Shown: positions 43,276 through 53,230, counted from the first letter of the stretch. The stretch is 64,000 nucleotides of DNA from Pseudo-nitzschia pungens (GCA_037355855.1 CM074767.1:2046001-2110000); one strand, 5' to 3'. The notes: generated by a model not told the origin, from the letters alone. Made by a program: numbers and translations.

Positions 43276-43750
43276 AATGGAAGAAAATTATTCAACTGCT
43301 GTTGCTGCTACTACTAAACCTCCAGAGGTTACAGCGCCTGTTGGATCCTGCAGGAATGGGCATTCACTACCCGTATGTAAAAGAACCGAAGCGGCAGCAA
43401 GGCTTCTGGCTAGTGGCCCTGTCTTGGAGTTTAACAAGAAACTGACTACAGCAGATGCTATGAGAGTTTATGGATTTACAGAAGCTGAATGTTCAAATCC
43501 TTCTGTCAAAAGAAGAGTGCTGAGACTCCGGACCAAGTACATGGCTGAGACGCCTGTTCCAATGTCGATTGCTCTATCGTCTAAAGCGCCGACAGTCTCC
43601 CCTATGGCGTCGTGCAAAGGGAACAGCGAGAGTGCAAATACTTGCACTTGCTGCTGCCAAAACTGCAAAAGCCAAAACAAAAGTCTGTACTTACTTGTAT
43701 GTACATTCCCGTACTTCCAAAATAATCTTACGTCCAGATGCTATTGCTAG
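43276..43750 (+). CDS. Short protein with pogo-like helix-turn-helix text, possible transposon N-terminus
   Basis: ATG 43276 opens a frame of 157 codons to a TAG (the frame also extends upstream to 43160). The core ADAMRVYGFTEAECSNPSVKR followed by RVLRLRTKYM resembles the DNA-binding helix-turn-helix at the N-terminus of diatom transposase-like proteins. The C-terminal Cys-rich part (CTCCCQNC) may be out-of-frame or past an unrecognised splice site. It lies just left of a TA-flanked mariner-like MITE and may be a fragment of the related autonomous element. Function uncertain. Confidence 0.4.
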
Positions 43751-43852
43751 TACGGTACGTAAGTGACCGTACAGTAGGGAAATACGTATCGAGTTCTCGC
43801 AACATGCACTCTGGGCCCTCCGGAACTGGAAAAACATCATTGAAGTTAAGGA

Positions 43853-44361
43853 TACTACGGAATTCCTATCAGCTGATCCCCCCCACTTTTAATCAGATTA
43901 ACTCGGGGAGTTTAGGGCAATTTGACCTTCGTCTGGTGGTACATTTTTCTACTGGAGTCTACTACAAGACTCTGTCATTTCCCAGAAAGAAACTCTGGTA
44001 CCAATTTTCTACACAAATTCATGTACAAATTAGGCTACAACTCCTCCTGACCATGGTGATTGAATTGGAAGCAGTTGCAATAGACTTGTAGCCATACCAC
44101 CTACGTCCATCCAACTCTTGTGCCCATAGTTGGTTTATCTGGTGTTATCAAGTCAAGATTGGTTGAGTAGGAGCCAAAATGTAATTTTGAAAATATTATG
44201 TAGAATTAGTACTGGAGAGATTTCTCAACGAGTTGCCTTGGAGATGCTCTGTAGAGCCGTGTAGAAAAATCTACTACCAGACGAAGGTCAAAATGCCCTA
44301 AACTCCCCGAGTTAATCTGATTAAAAATGGAGGGGGATCAGCTGATAGGAATTCCGTAGTA
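43853..44361. mobile_element. Mariner-like MITE with TA target duplication
   Basis: 509 bp with inverted ends of about 110 bp: TA-CTACGGAATTCCTATCAGC at the left, the complement at the right ending at 44361, and TA on both outer sides. The arms share TAATCAGATTAACTCGGGGA and GACCTTCGTCTGGT. No coding capacity. A 95-bp relative lies at 56221-56315. TA duplications and the absence of a gene fit a Tc1/mariner-type MITE. Confidence 0.75.
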
Positions 44362-44463
44362 ATCACTTACAACTCCACTAATTGTGGGTTATTTCATTGG
44401 TTATTTTGGGTTATTGTGGGTTTTAAAAAAAATCGTGGGTTCATGGAGTGACGTGGGTTCAAG

Positions 44464-45177
44464 CAGGGGTCATAATAAGAAGGGGTGTGCCACGACGTCT
44501 GTCCGTCGTCCGTGTTCGACGTACAAATACTAGTAAAAAAAGGGCACTCCATATTCCATGTGTGGTCCAATTTAGAAAAATTTCCCTCAACCTCAATTTT
44601 TTTTCACTTTCACTGCATAATACTAACAAAAACTATTACACTTCAATCTATAACAACTCCATCAAAAATTGTAACAAAATCATATGTGAATATTGTATCT
44701 AGCCCTATTTTTTACAAGCATTATGAATATGTAACTGCTTTTCAGTCTAGATGGATGGAAGATAAAGTAATTTATTTGGATGGATGGTCCAAATTTTGGT
44801 TCCAGTAATTGAATAGAAATAAACTGGATGACGGACGGATGATCCGATTTTGTATTTTATATTCCAGGTGGAAGGCACAGATCACTGGTAGTTTGAATCA
44901 GCAATATCAGACAGCAGATGGATGTAAACTGAAAAAGGTACTTACTACTTGACTCTCAAATATATACGTGAACTGCATATCAAATTTAAAAGTTGGAGAG
45001 TGATTGGAAGTGTACTTGATAAGTTGGTTAATCAGGTACACTTTTACTAGTGATATGCAGTAAATTATGAGAAGAAAAAAATTGACTGAGGGATTTTTTT
45101 TAAAATTGGACCACACATGGAATATGAATCACCGATTTTTAGTGATCGTGGCATACCCCTTCATATTATGACCCCTG
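44464..45177. mobile_element. hAT-like MITE, 714 bp, 8-bp TSD
   Basis: Starts CAGGGGTCATAATAAGAAGG and ends CATATTATGACCCCTG. Target duplication GGTTCAAG at 44456-44463 and 45178-45185. Inverted arms share CATATTCCATGTGTGGTCC and related tracts. Its left arm is closely similar to the inverted end at 18869-19180, and its outer 20 bases resemble those of the larger element at 37991. No coding capacity. Confidence 0.82.
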
Positions 45178-45185
45178 GGTTCAAG

Positions 45186-45386
45186 TGGGTTTTTTTTTTG
45201 AAAACCCACATTGCAACTCATGGGTTTTTCATGGTGAAAAAAACCCACGTTGCAACTGGCAAATTAGTTCCGAGTTGACACAAAATTGCATGCACGCAAA
45301 TTTATTTCATTCCGGAGGGCCCTGATGTCAGAACGCTAGTAATTACCAGTCAAGATACCATTGACAGCAATCAGTAAAAAATAAAT
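45186..45386. other. GTGGGTT-type simple repeat flank
   Basis: The DNA on both sides of the MITE (44380-44463 and 45178-45255) is full of GTGGGTT and AAACCCAC words; the MITE inserted into this simple sequence. No gene seen. Confidence 0.45.
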
Positions 45387-45492
45387 ACTGATAACAATCA
45401 ATCCACAAGATGCTGAAGACAACGTTGGTCGAGATGGTGGAGAAAGTGATGATGAGGGTGAAGAAGCAAAACAATTTGATGTAGTATCCACT

Positions 45493-46290
45493 ATGAAAAC
45501 AGAAAAAGAATACCTTGGTGTAACAGACTCTGATTCCATCTTCAATTATGAGGTATACCAATGTAAGGATGGAATCCCATTTACGCACAACGTCGATTAT
45601 CCAAGAGTACCATACAATTTCAAAGCCCCCGACGCCAAATCAGGTGAGCCACCATTTCAATCAGTGGATAGTCCTGGGTCATGGAATAGGTACAACTTCG
45701 AACCTAAGTTTAAAGGTGGCAAATATCTGTATCATTTGATGCCAAGTGGATGTATCCCATTCAGAGATGAACAAGTACCTGATGGTGTTGATGTTGGGCC
45801 TGTCAGGTACCACCGAGACAGTGGATGGACTTTCCAATACAAAGAATGGAAAGCAGAAAAAGGTATGGATAAATACAGAACAGGAACTGAGAAGAATCTA
45901 TTTCCCACGAGTAGGAAAGGATGTTTAGACAAAGACAAGCTGATAAAACATGGGTTGACTGTTGAAAGAATACAGGATGATGACACGTTATTCTTTTATC
46001 AGCTTATCCTTCCACTACACTATCCAGATCGATCCTGTGTAGAAGGAGACAAGCAATTGTCTTACTATCCACTCGTTACTTGGTTCAGTAACATTTATGC
46101 TAATAGGAAGAACAATGGGTATGGGCACAAAATCAAATCTATCTCCCATGATGAGGTGGTTAAATTTGATGGTTGTTTGTTTATTGCCATGCACCGGAAT
46201 ACAGTCATGAGTCCACTCGTGATTGGAATACAATTAGCAAGTCTCCAGATTGCTGAATTACAGGAGGCTTGCAAGTATCGGAAGCAATAG
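45493..46290 (+). pseudogene. PiggyBac-like transposase N-terminal fragment (tentative)
   Basis: ATG 45493, 265 codons; an acidic stretch in frame precedes it from about 45390 (DNVGRDGGESDDEGEEAKQF), so the true start may be upstream. Blocks such as WNRYNFEPKF, GKYLYHLMPSGCIPF, GWTFQYKEWKAEKGMDKYR, LILPLHYPDRS and SISHDEVVKFDGCLF look like the N-terminal part of the large piggyBac-related DDE proteins of diatoms. After FDGCLF the sequence becomes unrelated and stops, so the catalytic Asp region is absent. The gypsy-type element is inserted 67 bases downstream. Confidence 0.45.
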
Positions 46291-46357
46291 CAGTAGACTA
46301 ATTGATAGAGCTCACAATTTGCATATCACTACTAATCTAATCAGTAGTAGACCCGGG

Positions 46358-46618
46358 TGTTACACTCTAAGGTAGAAAAGTTGGAGTAGTATTAAATTGT
46401 GACTAAAGTTTCAACTCTTAAGTGAGCGTTACGATTTTCATGTAAACGTTTGAATATACAAACGCGCGCCGTGCTCATATTTGAATAACGGCACACATGC
46501 ATTGCTGGAGCGCCCGGCGTACAGTTTGAATATTTGTATTCAAACACCGGTCAGCTCGTATGTGGGATTCGGTTAATTATTTAATCGTGATTCATGCTTG
46601 CTACGCTAGCATGTCACA
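46358..46618 (-). repeat. 3' LTR of gypsy-type copy II
   Basis: 261 bp, TGTTACACTCTAAGG to CTAGCATGTCACA on the plus strand; TG...CA ends. It contains the palindrome-like TTTGAATATACAAACG and an inner inverted pair (TTTGAATATTTGTATTCAAA). Confidence 0.92.
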
Positions 46619-46649
46619 TAGTGCCTCATGATTAGACGAAGCCTGCTTA

Positions 46650-49600
46650 CTAAGTTGACCAATGAATGGTCGTCGACTCCGACTCCGGCTCCTTGTAAGG
46701 GGTCAGCTTCCGGATGTTCACGGTTTCGGCTACTGAAGGAGCTTTCTGCAGTTTCACTGTACCATTGTCATTCACTTGTATGATGCTGAAGGGGCCGGTT
46801 CTTCTAGGCTGTAGCTTGTCTGGATCTGGTTCCTGCAACCACACCTTGTCATTGATTCGGAAGGTATGTTCTATCCTCTTGGCGTTGTCCCGAAGCAGAG
46901 CTTTGTTGATGCCTTGCTGCCTAAGCTGTTTCAGTGCCAATAGATTGGAGGTTAGTGGCAGATCGATCATCATGTCCCTGTTGAAAACCAGGGAGCCTGG
47001 AGAGGCTTGTAGTGAGGTGCTGACTGCGCATCGAGAGGCATGCATGCATGTTGCTAGGGCGTTGTCCATGAGCTGAGTGGCTCTGGCATTGGCTTGTGGA
47101 GGATTGACATGCACTAGGACTCGTAGGATATCAGCGACTGTGTGGTGGACGCGCTCACAGATAGCATTGGCTTGTGGATTCTTGACTGTGGTGGGGACCG
47201 ATTGGATTCCATACTGTTGTAAGGTGAGTTGGAATTCGGCCCCTAAGAACTCGCCACCATTGTCATGGATACATCTGTTTGGTCTAGGATATCTTGAGAG
47301 CCAGCAGTTCTTGAATTGATCAGAGACGTGCTGAGATGACTTGTCTCTGATCCGGATGATTTCAAGTAGGTTGGTAACTGGATCAATACAGGTGAGGGCC
47401 TTAAAGTTGTAGGTCTTGTTTTGAGCAGTGATCTTCCAAGGGCCTATAAGATCAACGTGGACTTCATCGAAGGGCGATACCGGGGCTTCTTTGGGAGGAA
47501 GCTTCCCATATTTAGCTTGCCTGCTCTTGTATTGGACGCAATCATCAGGGCAAATGTAGGACTTGCATAAGTTGGACAGGTTGTCTGCGTAGAAGCGAGC
47601 TGCGATAGTCTTATATAGCCTGGTGGATCCACAATGACCCAACAGGAGATGGTACCACTTGATGGTATCATTCGTAAGAGAACTTGGTATGTAAATTCGC
47701 CAATTATCTGGATTGGCTTGGTTGGCATAGCAAAGGATGTTATTGCCTTGTAATTCTTGGTAGAAGAATGCTTTGGATTGAATCTTGAACTTGACAGTCG
47801 GGTCCTTCTGCTGATGGAGGTATATCTTGTTATAGTTAACCGGACATTCCAGGTCTTGGTTGTTTGGTAGGTTGACCAGGCATTCATTGTTCAGCAAACA
47901 GGAGTATAATTCCTGATCTGCGTCATTGCATAAGTGCTGGAATAGGTTCGGGAATTCTGCTAAAAACAGTTCTTCATCTTGCTTGGGGACTTCAAGTTTC
48001 AAAAAATCAATAAGAGTGCCCTTACCAAGGGCTTCTTTCTTCCCCACAGTAGGTGGATCCATCCGGGGCAGTCTGGAGAAGGCATCAGCAAGAACGTTCT
48101 TCTTGCCTTCCACATAAGTGAGGTTGACGCCAAATTCTTCAAGGAATAGTCTCCACCGGAGGACTCGTTGGACTGAAAGGGTTCTGAAGGTAAGGTTCTT
48201 GTGGTCGGTGTATACGTTGATAACACCTCCAAGTAGCATTTTTCGGTACTCTTTGCAACAGAGTACTATGGCTAGGAGTTCTTTCTCCATAGTAGTGTAG
48301 TTCTTCTGGGCATCAGATAGTTTCTTGGACCAGTATGCAATAGGCTTGCCATCTTGGAGAATAGCAGCGCCAAGTTGTAGGTCTGAGGCATCAGTATACA
48401 GTTCGAAGGGCTTGTTAAGGTCTGGATAGGTATTCAGCGCATCTGCTGCTACCATGGCTTTCATTTCTTGAAAGGCTTTATCTTGAGCAGGACCCCAAGT
48501 GAAAGCTGAAGAAGGAGCTTTTCTTTGCTTGCCCTTGATGGCCGCTGCTTGGGGAGTTTGCTTGGGAGTCCCTGTTATATCAAACAGAGGAGCTAAGACA
48601 TGCGATCTGCGAGGCCACATATCCCTGTAGTATCCTACCGCGCCTAGGAAGGACTTGACTTGGGTCACAGTTCTTGGTCTGTCCATGTGTAGGATGGCTT
48701 CTATCTTCTTACGCCAGGGCTTAACTGCTGTAGGTGTCATCCAGTATCCAAGGAAGTCGGTTTCTTGTACAGCCCAATCACATTTGAGTGGATTGCACTT
48801 GAGGCCATTCTGGTTAAGTCTGTCGAGAATCTTGTCAATGGTCTTCATGTGGAGGTCAAAGGATCCATTGGTCCAGATGCCAATATCATCAATATAAACA
48901 GTGCAGTCGGTGTCTTGTAGAATATCTTCCATTAGTTGCTGGGCAACATCTGGAGAGACTTTGACACCCATTGGTAGTCTTTGGTATTCATAGCAACCAT
49001 ATGGGGTTACTATGGTACAGAGCTTCTTGCTTGCGTCATCCAGTTCGAAGCAGTAGTATTGCATGGACAAATCGATCTTGGTAAAGTGAGTATACTTGCC
49101 ACGCTTGTTCATGATATCTTGTATCCTTGGTATGGGATAAGGTCTGCGCTCAAGGAGTTCATTCAGTTCTCTGAAGTCTGATACCCATCTAACTCTGTTG
49201 TCTTTCATTGGAACAATGAAGGTAGGGAATGCCCATTCAGCCGGTCCAGTACAACGCTTGAGTACTCCATCATTACAAAGATTCTGGAGCTCCCTTTTGA
49301 ATAGGTCTTCTCGCTTGTATGCAACTGGATAAGGCTTCTTGTGGATGGGCTTGGATCCGGGCTTCAGTCTTAGGGAGATTTGCTTGTGTGGATACTTGCC
49401 AAGTTCTCCATTGAAGACGTTTGGATACTTGTTTAGTATTGCTTGGAACTGCTGCTGCTCGGTCGTGGACATGTGGGACTGTTGCTGTGCGACTGTCGAT
49501 GGATCTGTTTCTTGGTAGGCTCTGTCGAGGATGTCTTTGGACTTGTATGGATTGGCAAAGGAGGGATCATCTGCAAAGAGTTCAGCATCTTCGAGTTCTT

Positions 49601-50471
49601 CCATGAGCATGGTGTAGTCGGTCTCATGATATAAGGACGTGTCCTTCATAGGAATGGTTCTATCCATCCATTGTACTGCGCCTTCTTTGAATAGGAGATT
49701 GATCTGTGCCAGGTGGAGAAAGTCTCTGCCTAGTATAAGATCATATCTGCAGCCGGGGGAATGGAAGAGTCTTGCCTCTTGTAGGTCGATCGTGTAGTTG
49801 CCAAACTCTTGTAGCTTGATGTTCTTCATGATGATATATTCTGTAGTATCGAAGCTGCCATTGGCTGTAGTAGTTAGGACTTGATGCTTGCTTTGTAGTG
49901 GCATTGTGCCAAATGGTAGGGCTCTTTTGTTGATTAGAGTTCCGGAGGATCCACTATCTAGGAGCGCTAGTAGTGGTCTTGCTTTGAGAGGGATGCCTTG
50001 TATGTACTGTATGTTGGTTAGAAGAATAGGAGCCACGTTGCTCGTATTCGGAATGGGAGCCACGATGCTCTTATTCGATGCCTGTTCTGCTGTATTTTTA
50101 GTTGTATTTCCAGCAGTCGACAGCAGCTTTAAATAATTTTGCTCCAGCGCACCTCCTTTGGTGTAGTCTTTGGAGTTTTCGGGATTGCAATAGAGATTTT
50201 TTGCTGTACCGGTAGACCAATTTCTTGCCAGGGACAACGTTGGTCCATTTGTTGCTGCTGTTTTATCGATACGAATCGATGTTGCGTCTGTACCCTTGGA
50301 TCGATTCATTTGATTTCGATTCGTATCCGTGTTCGTTATATCCTGGAGGATGTTGCGAACGATTGTTTTTGCTGCTGCGGCAGGCTTTAGTTTTGCTGAG
50401 CTCTCAACAGGAATACTCCATCCTGTAGGTTCCTTCCCCTCTTTATCTGGGAGATCTCCTCCGTGCGTCAT
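46650..50471 (-). CDS. Pol polyprotein of gypsy-type copy II (protease, RT, RNase H, integrase)
   Basis: 1,273 codons from ATG 50471, though the frame is open back to the gag TGA, in the same frame as gag. Residue positions from ATG 50471: aspartic protease LLALLDSGSSG about 168; reverse transcriptase with FTKIDLSMQYYCFELD about 465 and active site CTVYIDDIGIW about 523; RNase H LYTDASDLQLGAAI about 693; integrase HLLLGHCGS about 943, then first Asp in HVDLIGPW about 1006, second in HDNGGEF about 1068 and Glu in NPQANAICERVH. The C-terminus WLQEPDPDKLQPRRTGPF is a chromo-like or GPY/F-type tail. RNase H before integrase places it in the gypsy group. No disabling change was noticed. Confidence 0.93.
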   Translation of the reverse strand: MTHGGDLPDKEGKEPTGWSIPVESSAKLKPAAAAKTIVRNILQDITNTDTNRNQMNRSKGTDATSIRIDKTAATNGPTLSLARNWSTGTAKNLYCNPENSKDYTKGGALEQNYLKLLSTAGNTTKNTAEQASNKSIVAPIPNTSNVAPILLTNIQYIQGIPLKARPLLALLDSGSSGTLINKRALPFGTMPLQSKHQVLTTTANGSFDTTEYIIMKNIKLQEFGNYTIDLQEARLFHSPGCRYDLILGRDFLHLAQINLLFKEGAVQWMDRTIPMKDTSLYHETDYTMLMEELEDAELFADDPSFANPYKSKDILDRAYQETDPSTVAQQQSHMSTTEQQQFQAILNKYPNVFNGELGKYPHKQISLRLKPGSKPIHKKPYPVAYKREDLFKRELQNLCNDGVLKRCTGPAEWAFPTFIVPMKDNRVRWVSDFRELNELLERRPYPIPRIQDIMNKRGKYTHFTKIDLSMQYYCFELDDASKKLCTIVTPYGCYEYQRLPMGVKVSPDVAQQLMEDILQDTDCTVYIDDIGIWTNGSFDLHMKTIDKILDRLNQNGLKCNPLKCDWAVQETDFLGYWMTPTAVKPWRKKIEAILHMDRPRTVTQVKSFLGAVGYYRDMWPRRSHVLAPLFDITGTPKQTPQAAAIKGKQRKAPSSAFTWGPAQDKAFQEMKAMVAADALNTYPDLNKPFELYTDASDLQLGAAILQDGKPIAYWSKKLSDAQKNYTTMEKELLAIVLCCKEYRKMLLGGVINVYTDHKNLTFRTLSVQRVLRWRLFLEEFGVNLTYVEGKKNVLADAFSRLPRMDPPTVGKKEALGKGTLIDFLKLEVPKQDEELFLAEFPNLFQHLCNDADQELYSCLLNNECLVNLPNNQDLECPVNYNKIYLHQQKDPTVKFKIQSKAFFYQELQGNNILCYANQANPDNWRIYIPSSLTNDTIKWYHLLLGHCGSTRLYKTIAARFYADNLSNLCKSYICPDDCVQYKSRQAKYGKLPPKEAPVSPFDEVHVDLIGPWKITAQNKTYNFKALTCIDPVTNLLEIIRIRDKSSQHVSDQFKNCWLSRYPRPNRCIHDNGGEFLGAEFQLTLQQYGIQSVPTTVKNPQANAICERVHHTVADILRVLVHVNPPQANARATQLMDNALATCMHASRCAVSTSLQASPGSLVFNRDMMIDLPLTSNLLALKQLRQQGINKALLRDNAKRIEHTFRINDKVWLQEPDPDKLQPRRTGPFSIIQVNDNGTVKLQKAPSVAETVNIRKLTPYKEPESESTTIHWST

Positions 50472-50582
50472 CCCAGACAGCAGGGCTGTGCTGGCATCCA
50501 GGTCCAGGGGAGCTGGAGGAAAGGTGATTGCTGGTTTTGGTGAAGCCGAGGGCTTCTTAGGCCGGGGGGCCTTGGAGATTCA
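50472..50582 (-). promoter_or_regulatory. Gag-pol junction: in-frame TGA followed by a short hairpin
   Basis: Gag ends CTC CCC TGA. The same frame continues without another stop (ATC TCC AAG GCC ...) into pol. Eight bases after the TGA is GGCC-CCCC-GGCC, which can fold into a short stem-loop. The single stop, same frame and nearby structure resemble stop-codon readthrough in gammaretroviruses. The decayed copy has the same TGA at the same place. Readthrough is inference; internal initiation at 50471 is possible. Confidence 0.6.
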
Positions 50583-51629
50583 GGGGAGCCACACAAGTTC
50601 CCCATCGATGCTCCTTTCAGTTCTTCCACCATGATTGGCATGGTACGCCTCGATTGCTGCGTCTCGCGCGGCGTTCATGTGGGCTTGGAAGGTCTCGTTG
50701 CTTCCTGCTATCATCAGAGCTCTCGTATTGGCGTGGAAGGTCTCCGGTTGGTTGTTTCCGGAGCCCTTGTTGTAGTTCTTGGAGAACCGGTTCTTTGGGC
50801 ACTCAGACCAATCATGATTATGGCCTGGGATCCGACAGGGGTTGGATTTCTTCTTGTTCTGGTTTCCCTTGTGGTTGGAATTATAGCTGCGCTTTCGGGC
50901 GTTGCTGTTGTTGTTGTTGTTCGAGCGTTTTTGTTGTTTGTTGTTATTCTTGTTGCTCTTCTTGTTGGCTTGCCTTTCGTGACAGCTCATATGGTCCACA
51001 ATGTGTCGGACTGTCGTGTCCTCTTGGATTCCACTGTGCATCATGCCATAGCTTTCAATCCATGCAGAAGGGAATGAATGGAGGAGGATTGTAAGTTTCT
51101 CCACTCTGGAAAGGGGCGCGCTGCTTCCTTCTAGTTTCTGGGTATATTTCATGAGGATAAGGATCCGGTCGGCGTGTTCCTTGCATGTGACTGATGGTGT
51201 CTTTCGGCAGTCGTGGCTTCGAAGATATGTGTGCATGATGTCCCTTGCATCCTTGGCGTTGCAGTAGATCTGAGTGAAGTCAATGAATGCTTGCTCGTAT
51301 CCCCCAATTTCGTCTTGGGAGTACTGGAATTCGTCGGGATCCAGTGGGTCCTTGATCATGTCGTTCCACTTACTCTGGGCGTCTGTGGTGAGGCAGCGTC
51401 CGAAGTGGGTTAGATAAATGCTGACTGGTAGTCGAAGGTAGGTGGCAGCATTCCGGAAGGACTCCTCCACAAAGAGCAGTTCTTCCAGACCTCCTGTCTC
51501 TGTAAACAGGGGGACTTTCATGCTGTCCGTTCGGTCCTCATCGACGTTGTATAGAGTAAAGAGCTTGGGCTTGGTTCGATCGAAAGAGCTCTTGTAGGTG
51601 ATGGGGGGATCTCTGTAGATACCGGCCAT
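50580..51629 (-). CDS. Gag of gypsy-type copy II
   Basis: ATG 51629 to TGA 50580-50582, 349 residues. Capsid-like helices (AGIYRDPPITYKSSFD, then GGLEELLFVEESFRNAA), a Lys/Asn-rich linker, a zinc-knuckle-like motif (CRIPGHNHDWSECPKN) and the end ELVWLP as in copy I. The homologous frame extends upstream of this Met, but the ATG used in copy I is CTC here, so initiation must occur at 51629 or at a non-ATG codon. The protein should form the particle and package the RNA. Confidence 0.87.
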   Translation of the reverse strand: MAGIYRDPPITYKSSFDRTKPKLFTLYNVDEDRTDSMKVPLFTETGGLEELLFVEESFRNAATYLRLPVSIYLTHFGRCLTTDAQSKWNDMIKDPLDPDEFQYSQDEIGGYEQAFIDFTQIYCNAKDARDIMHTYLRSHDCRKTPSVTCKEHADRILILMKYTQKLEGSSAPLSRVEKLTILLHSFPSAWIESYGMMHSGIQEDTTVRHIVDHMSCHERQANKKSNKNNNKQQKRSNNNNNSNARKRSYNSNHKGNQNKKKSNPCRIPGHNHDWSECPKNRFSKNYNKGSGNNQPETFHANTRALMIAGSNETFQAHMNAARDAAIEAYHANHGGRTERSIDGELVWLP

Positions 51630-51749
51630 GTTGCTTGTTGGAGATACAAGGTGCCTCTGTTGTTGAGGATAAGGGTTGTTTGTTCGATTGTTTTGGTTCA
51701 GTACTGAGTTCTACTGTTTTCCTACGTTGAAGATAAACAGTAATTACTG

Positions 51750-52010
51750 TGTTACACTCTAAGGTAGAAAAGTTGGAGTAGTATTAAATTGTGACTAAAG
51801 TTTCAACTCTTAAGTGAGCGTTACGATTTTCATGTAAACGTTTGAATATACAAACGCGCGCCGTGCTCATATTTGAATAACGGCACACATGCATTGCTGG
51901 AGCGCCCGGCGTACAGTTTGAATATTTGTATTCAAACACCGGTCAGCTCGTATGTGGGATTCGGTTAATTATTTAATCGTGATTCATGCTTGCTACGCTA
52001 GCATGTCACA
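51750..52010 (-). repeat. 5' LTR of gypsy-type copy II
   Basis: 261 bp, identical to the other LTR. In element orientation it starts the RNA; the sequence directly inside it (GTAATTACTGTTTATC) is shared with copy I. Confidence 0.92.
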
Positions 52011-52015
52011 CCGGG

Positions 52016-52753
52016 GTATAGCATGATTTTAAAATCAAGCTGCGTGCTGAAGACCATGACCAGAAAGGAGATTGATTGACCAAAAAAGCCAACAAGACCA
52101 AAAGACTGCCAAGAAATGGAGGCGCAGAGAAGCAAACGGGGAGAAAGAAGTTCCAGTGTCTGCAGCACTAAGGAACACCAATCACAGTAGCAGTTGACAC
52201 CATTAGATGGAACAACAGCAACAACAGAGACACCTAAGGACCTAAACAGGACCATGGTTGACAACGAAAATTGAACAAAATAAGTGTCAAAAAAGTGACG
52301 CAAAATCCAGTGAGTGGACTAACTGGACCAACACTGAGTGGATGGACAGACCAAAGGAGGAATGCCAACCAAAACCGAAACATACGGATATCCAGAAACG
52401 TATACAATATATACTTACACACCACCAATCCCACGGGAAAAGGGAAGTGGGAACGGCCTGGCGAGTGCTTGATAGAGGAGCAACACCGGAGAACCACAGA
52501 AATTGACTTCCGTAACACAAAAAGAGAAACAACTCCGGAGAACCACAGGATTCCTGGGACACAAAGAGAGAAACAACTCCTACCACTGCGCAGAATTGGA
52601 AAAAAAAACAGTTATAACACAAGATATCACAAGAACAAGTGGATCTCAAGGGGGGAACTGCAGCAATCACTCTGCTCATTTCCAAACCAAAATTAACAAA
52701 TAACAGAAATATTGTAATTAAACTAAACTTAATAACCAACTGATTAATCCACC
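52016..52753. other. Probable leader of a retroelement remnant
   Basis: No coding region recognised. Around 52480-52595 a block with CGGAGAACCACAG and AAAGAGA(G)AAACAACTCC occurs twice in tandem. It directly precedes the gag-like frame at 52754. Confidence 0.4.
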
Positions 52754-53092
52754 ATGACAAACAAAGGAATCAAACAGTTCCCATTTAAGATCATACGGGA
52801 GGACTGGCCAGAAGACGCCACCACCATGAAAATGAGCATCGGTACCAAAAAGGGAGGAGTAGCCTTCAGTGACTATCTGAAGGTACTCACCGGCACCAAA
52901 AGACCAGAACTCTTTATCATTTGGAAGAGAGACTTTGACCAAAAGATTGCCGGCAATGACAAACTCCAAGGAGCCCAGAAGATAGATGTCCTCCAGAGAA
53001 TCCTCTCCAATGAGGCGCTATCCATTGTCCAGATGACCTTGGGCCGGTCCTATTGCGCCAAGCCGGGGCACAAAACCCATGCGGACAATTAA
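52754..53092 (+). pseudogene. Gag-like N-terminal fragment of another retroelement
   Basis: ATG 52754, 112 codons. FPFKIIREDWPEDATTMKM, SIGTKKGGVAFSDYL and WKRDFDQKIAGNDKLQGAQK resemble the N-terminal region of a second diatom gag family, in which a short capsid-like domain leads a longer protein. It ends after YCAKPGHKTHADN exactly where the tail of the LINE remnant begins, so it was probably cut by the LINE insertion. Confidence 0.5.
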
Positions 53093-53230
53093 TTAATATA
53101 CGTATTTAAATAACTTTAATCACCAAAGGTGAAACTAAATTACTCAGTCCGTAACCAGACTTTAACGTCACCTCCAACAGAGAGTCAGGACCCCAAGTGG
53201 TAGAACGACAATCAAACAAACCTTGAACAT
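53092..53230 (-). repeat. LINE 3' tail with hairpin, shared with the retroposon
   Basis: Minus-strand reading CGTTCTACCACTTGGGGTCC, then AAAGTCTGGTTACGGACTGA, then the hairpin TCACCTTTGGTGA and an AT-rich tail. It corresponds to plus-strand 40615-40740, where the hairpin reads CCACCTTCGGTGG. Confidence 0.78.

Larger units (their letters stand above)
46358..52010 (-). mobile_element. Intact Ty3/gypsy-type LTR retrotransposon (copy II), very recent insertion
   Basis: 5,653 bp flanked by CCGGG on both sides (46353-46357 and 52011-52015), a 5-bp target duplication. The two 261-bp LTRs are identical by eye over their full length, so the insertion is recent. On the minus strand the order is LTR, GTAATTACTGTTTA at the primer-binding position, gag, a single in-frame TGA, pol, LTR. 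All catalytic motifs appear intact, so it may still be active. It is a close relative of the decayed copy at 13.9-18.6 kb. Confidence 0.92.
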
